From contig DIXF01000001.1 of NCBI GenBank assembly GCA_002448235.1, positions 525,042-589,041 of the forward strand: a stretch of 64,000 nucleotides of DNA. Direction: 5' to 3'. Within the stretch, counting starts at the first letter, position 1. Each line of letters begins with the position of its first letter. The DNA is from Syntrophaceae bacterium UBA6087 (GTDB taxonomy: Bacteria > Desulfobacterota > Desulfomonilia > UBA1062). The notes beneath the pieces were generated by a model. The model saw only the letters and a list, made by a program, of their open reading frames with translations, was not told the DNA's origin and did not search any database. Shown here piece after piece: positions 61,999-64,000 of this stretch. A program made the position numbers and the translations under genes.

Positions 61999-62010
61999 TA
62001 GGGATTTGAG

Positions 62011-62070
62011 AGCGAACAGAGATCAGCTGCCCGGCGCTAGCGCAAGGTCAGCTGGAACCTTTTGTTGGCA
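62011..62070 (-). repeat. attC-like site E, after the toxin of module 4
   Basis: The minus strand begins TGCCAAC 3-4 bases past the toxin stop and ends GTTCGCT. TTCCAGCTGACC and GGGCAGCTGATCTC form the arms around GCGCTAGCGC. Length 60 bases; it shares its arms with site C. Confidence 0.75.
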
Positions 62071-62073
62071 GTG

Positions 62074-62409
62074 TTACAGCATGGACCCGATTAATCTTTT
62101 TAAGAGAATGTCCTCAACGTTCTGTCGTGAATCTAAGACAGATACAACATATACACTCTTCTCTGATATTCTATACATGATTCTCCAAGGAGATACGATC
62201 AACTCACGATATTGAGTGATTCCTTGTTCTTGAAGTTCAGGTACTATGCGTCCTCTATCAGGAAAGGAATAAAGACATGATGCTTTTTCCTTAATATCCT
62301 TAAACTTGTCATAGGCAATCGATGGACTGTCTTGAGCAATATATTCTATGACGCTTATGAGATCCTTCTCTGATGTCTCAGACCATATGATCTCATATAT
62401 TCTTTTCAT
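62074..62409 (-). CDS. RelE/ParE-family toxin (module 4)
   Basis: The 111 residues fit ParE/RelE: IIWSETSEKDLISVIEYIAQ, SCLYSFPDRGRIVPELQEQG and YRELIVSPWRIMYRISEKSV. It overlaps the antitoxin (ATGA). The C-terminus is extended and basic. The region is AT-rich compared with the core genes. Confidence 0.9.
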   Translation of the reverse strand: MKRIYEIIWSETSEKDLISVIEYIAQDSPSIAYDKFKDIKEKASCLYSFPDRGRIVPELQEQGITQYRELIVSPWRIMYRISEKSVYVVSVLDSRQNVEDILLKRLIGSML

Positions 62410-62687
62410 TTCATTCTTTTTTTCAGGATATTCTCAATATTCGCAAAAACATCGTCTTGAGATTTTGACTTCCCGGTTTTGATATCTTCCTCGCCTTGCG
62501 AGATCAGCTTCAATATGCCGATCGCATTCCTCATATTCTCATAACTCTCAGGGTCCTGAAGAACAGCTTTTGGTTCTCCATTTTGAGTGATTACAACCGG
62601 CCTATGAGTTTCATTTATTTGTTTGAGTAAATCTGCTGCTCTGGATTTTAGATAGGTAATAGGTCTTATGTCTTCTGATAAATTCAT
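62406..62687 (-). CDS. Phd/YefM-family antitoxin (module 4)
   Basis: RPITYLKSRAADLLKQINET and PVVITQNGEPKAVLQDPESY are Phd/YefM motifs. Length 93. GGAGGTGC precedes the ATG. It pairs with the RelE/ParE toxin and has a recognisable promoter upstream. Confidence 0.9.
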   Translation of the reverse strand: MNLSEDIRPITYLKSRAADLLKQINETHRPVVITQNGEPKAVLQDPESYENMRNAIGILKLISQGEEDIKTGKSKSQDDVFANIENILKKRMK

Positions 62688-62708
62688 TCCAGCACCTCCA
62701 GTCTTTAT

Positions 62709-62736
62709 ATGGTACCATAATAAGACCGATAGTCAA
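62709..62736 (-). promoter_or_regulatory. Promoter of TA module 4
   Basis: Minus strand TTGACT (62731-62736), 16-base spacer, TACCAT (62709-62714). The palindrome ATGGTACCAT (62709-62718) overlaps the -10 and may be the operator. Confidence 0.55.
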
Positions 62737-62762
62737 GATTCATAATGGCGTTACTGCCAATG

Positions 62763-63282
62763 TTAAAGTTTCATTGTTGCCTCAGCAACTGGTACGACGT
62801 TACCGCCGACGTCGATCCCGTCCTGCCCCCGGTCACCGAGAATGTGAACGTGCAAAATACTTCGCCGCCCCATTTTTGCCCCCTGTTCGCTGATAAAACG
62901 CGTACCAGCTGCACCCGATATAAAACCATGGCGAATCATGAATGCGGCAAGCGGGCCTGTTGAGCTTCCGGTTGCCGGATCTTCAGAAATACCATACTCA
63001 GGGGCGAACATTCTTGAGTATGCACCATAGGGGGTTGGTGTAAAAAGCCATCTCTTTCTCCGGTGTGAATATCCGTACGCCTACTGCGCAGTCAGCCCGA
63101 GTTGCTGGAACAACGAAGCTCGTTTCTGAAAGATTCAGTTCCTTGGCGATCTTCTGCATGGTCACTTCGTCGATTCCAGAAGCGTCAGGAAATACTGCAA
63201 GAGCATTTCCTTCCAGTGGCTGATCCCTAAAAACATCTACGACTCGATAACGGTATGTATGGGCACTGCTCATAGTTTTCAA
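62763..63282 (-). pseudogene. PhzF-family isomerase-like pseudogene with internal deletion
   Basis: The first 94 codons encode a PhzF N-terminus (RYRVVDVFRDQPLEGNALAVF, LNLSETSFVVPATRADCAVG, RIFTPEKEMAF). The frame then shifts and the next 82 residues encode a PhzF C-terminus (MFAPEYGISEDPATGSSTGP). The middle, probably 100 or more residues, is missing. An intact PhzF has about 290 residues, so this copy is a decayed gene. It precedes module 4 on the same strand, with no attC-like site between them. Confidence 0.82.
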
Positions 63283-63295
63283 TTCTCGTTCTTAC

Positions 63296-63354
63296 ATCCA
63301 ACATGGGCATCAGCCGCGCGGTTATGCCGCGTCGGCCTGGTGCCCTTGTTCGAA
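63296..63354 (-). repeat. attC-like site F, after the broken toxin of module 5
   Basis: The minus strand begins TTCGAAC just after the toxin stop and ends GTTGGAT, a perfect GTTRRRY R' box. The arms GGGCACCAGGCCG and CGGCTGATGCCC pair well around GCGG-CATAA-CCGC. Length 59 bases. Confidence 0.75.
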
Positions 63355-63358
63355 TCTT

Positions 63359-63654
63359 TTAGATTCTCCCCATCCATATTCTCGGGCTGCGCTTTACATG
63401 AAATACAGAAAGAACAATGATTTTATTCTCATCAACAATAAAGAAAACTGCGTAGGGGAATCTTCTGGTGAGTGCCCGACGAACATTTTTGTGCACGATT
63501 GGATAAATAGGATGATCCTTATGATTGAATTGAATATGGCATCTAATACAAGCAAGAACTCGGAACCAAGATCACGAACGCCAGCTTCATACCAATCAAA
63601 GGCATCTGCAATATCTGCTTCTGCCTCTGGACGAATAATCAACTCAAGACTCAT
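63359..63654 (-). pseudogene. RelE/ParE-family toxin, frameshifted (module 5)
   Basis: The start codes MSLELIIRPEAEADIADAFD and LGSEFLLVLDAIFNS, a normal ParE/RelE N-terminus. The expected remainder is in another frame: YPIVHKNVRRALTRRFPYAV, then VDENKIIVLSVFHVKRSPR, ending at 63359. A one-base change within the repeated ATTCAATTCAAT at about 63535 explains the shift. The unshifted frame ends at 63394 with an unrelated sequence. The toxin is probably inactive. Confidence 0.82.
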
Positions 63655-63872
63655 GCACGACTCTTAATACGCTCTCGTACCATTAACCAAGGTGATCCTG
63701 CGATTGGATCGTTATGATATGCATCAAGTCGTCGATCAATTTCTGCTTTTTCATCTTCGGTAAGCGATACCGATTCAGGGACCTGTGCGATACTATCCCA
63801 TATATCCTGAACAAGCTGGATTCGCTCAGAAACGCTGAGATCTAAAATGTCCTTCTTTGCAAATGATCCCAT
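63651..63872 (-). CDS. Addiction-module antitoxin component (module 5)
   Basis: A 73-residue protein with LSVSERIQLVQDIWDSIAQV and LTEDEKAEIDRRLDAY, typical of the small putative addiction-module component family that sits upstream of RelE/ParE toxins. GGAGAG precedes the ATG. It overlaps the frameshifted toxin by 4 bases. A TATAAT -10 box lies about 20 bases upstream without a clear -35. Confidence 0.85.
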   Translation of the reverse strand: MGSFAKKDILDLSVSERIQLVQDIWDSIAQVPESVSLTEDEKAEIDRRLDAYHNDPIAGSPWLMVRERIKSRA

Positions 63873-63937
63873 ATTCTCTCCGTTATCGGTATTATAACCT
63901 ATACCCGTTCATCTTTCTATCCCCTTCGCCTTTAGGA

Positions 63938-63994
63938 TCCGAACGCGCGGATCACCGGCGGCTGTAAGCCGTCCGGTGGCTTCTTTGGTTGGCT
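63938..63994 (-). repeat. attC-like site G, near the right edge of the window
   Basis: The minus strand begins AGCCAAC and ends GTTCGGA; the arms GCCACCGGACGGCT and AGCCGCCGGTG pair around TAC. It should close the cassette that lies beyond position 64000. Length 57 bases. Confidence 0.72.
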
Positions 63995-64000
63995 TTTACA

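Noticed and set aside
62006..62215. Plus-strand frame over site E and the toxin of module 4
   Set aside because: It crosses an attC-like repeat and is antisense to a well-supported toxin.
57000..64000. CRISPR array as explanation of the repeats at the right end
   Set aside because: The repeats are 0.6-2.9 kb apart, not identical, and separated by genes; no short regular spacers exist.

Overview
The window reads as chromosome of a flagellated, Gram-negative bacterium of the deltaproteobacterial (Desulfobacterota) type. Evidence: a split P-protein glycine cleavage operon, an outer-membrane type II secretion (T2SS) operon, sigma-54 promoters driving flagellar genes, and PAS-rich GGDEF, HD-GYP and histidine-kinase signalling proteins. 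A syntroph-like lineage such as Syntrophorhabdia would fit, but that placement is inference. No rRNA or tRNA was seen; the only RNA gene recognised is rnpB (RNase P RNA).

Layout. 1-5.7 kb (minus): partial ECF sigma factor and the one-carbon block gcvT-gcvH-gcvPA-gcvPB, with folD upstream. 5.7-16.5 kb: an unrecognised 354-residue protein, rnpB, glutamine-dependent nadE, a TatT-like lipoprotein, speA, a CheZ-like phosphatase, an RNase Z-like protein with an altered metal motif, rfbC and an HD-GYP protein. 16.6-25.5 kb: thiamine pyrophosphokinase, a parvulin-type lipoprotein and gspF-G-H-I-J-K-L-M-N; gspC, D and E are not in the window. 25.5-28.5 kb: phosphoribosyltransferase, PAS-GGDEF cyclase and HAD hydrolase. 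28.5-29.3 kb: a gene-free stretch with a long imperfect inverted repeat, a 40-bp perfect palindrome and a sigma-54 promoter. 29.3-39.9 kb: fliK-flgD-flgE, then a second sigma-54 promoter and motA, two tandem motB-like genes and fliLMNOPQR. 40-53.5 kb: mutS, a GspE_N-ParA fusion ATPase, a response regulator carrying an orphan DHp domain, a secreted alpha/beta hydrolase, a thermonuclease, PpiD, Mug, a Ca2+/cation antiporter, a methyltransferase and an MgtE-like transporter. 53.7-56.2 kb: a hybrid histidine kinase.

From about 56.19 kb to the end the character changes. All genes lie on the minus strand, and short imperfect inverted repeats follow several stop codons. On the minus strand these repeats begin with an R''-like box ending in AAC (or a decayed form) and end with a GTT box. 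I read this as part of a chromosomal integron gene-cassette array: aquaporin, a small membrane protein, LysE-type exporter, serine hydrolase, methyltransferase, a PhzF pseudogene and five toxin-antitoxin modules, one with a frameshifted toxin. Four of the modules show their own promoter and overlapping operator-like repeats. The integrase and attI are not in the window; from the orientation they should lie beyond position 64000. The leftmost attC-like site overlaps the 5' end of the hybrid kinase exactly where its first PAS domain is cut off, so the array probably ends inside a broken kinase gene.

The cassette array is the most interesting element. Other points worth checking are the MotB paralogue lacking the proton-binding Asp, the GspE_N-ParA fusion, the receiver-DHp protein without an ATPase domain, and the long inverted repeat upstream of the flagellar genes.
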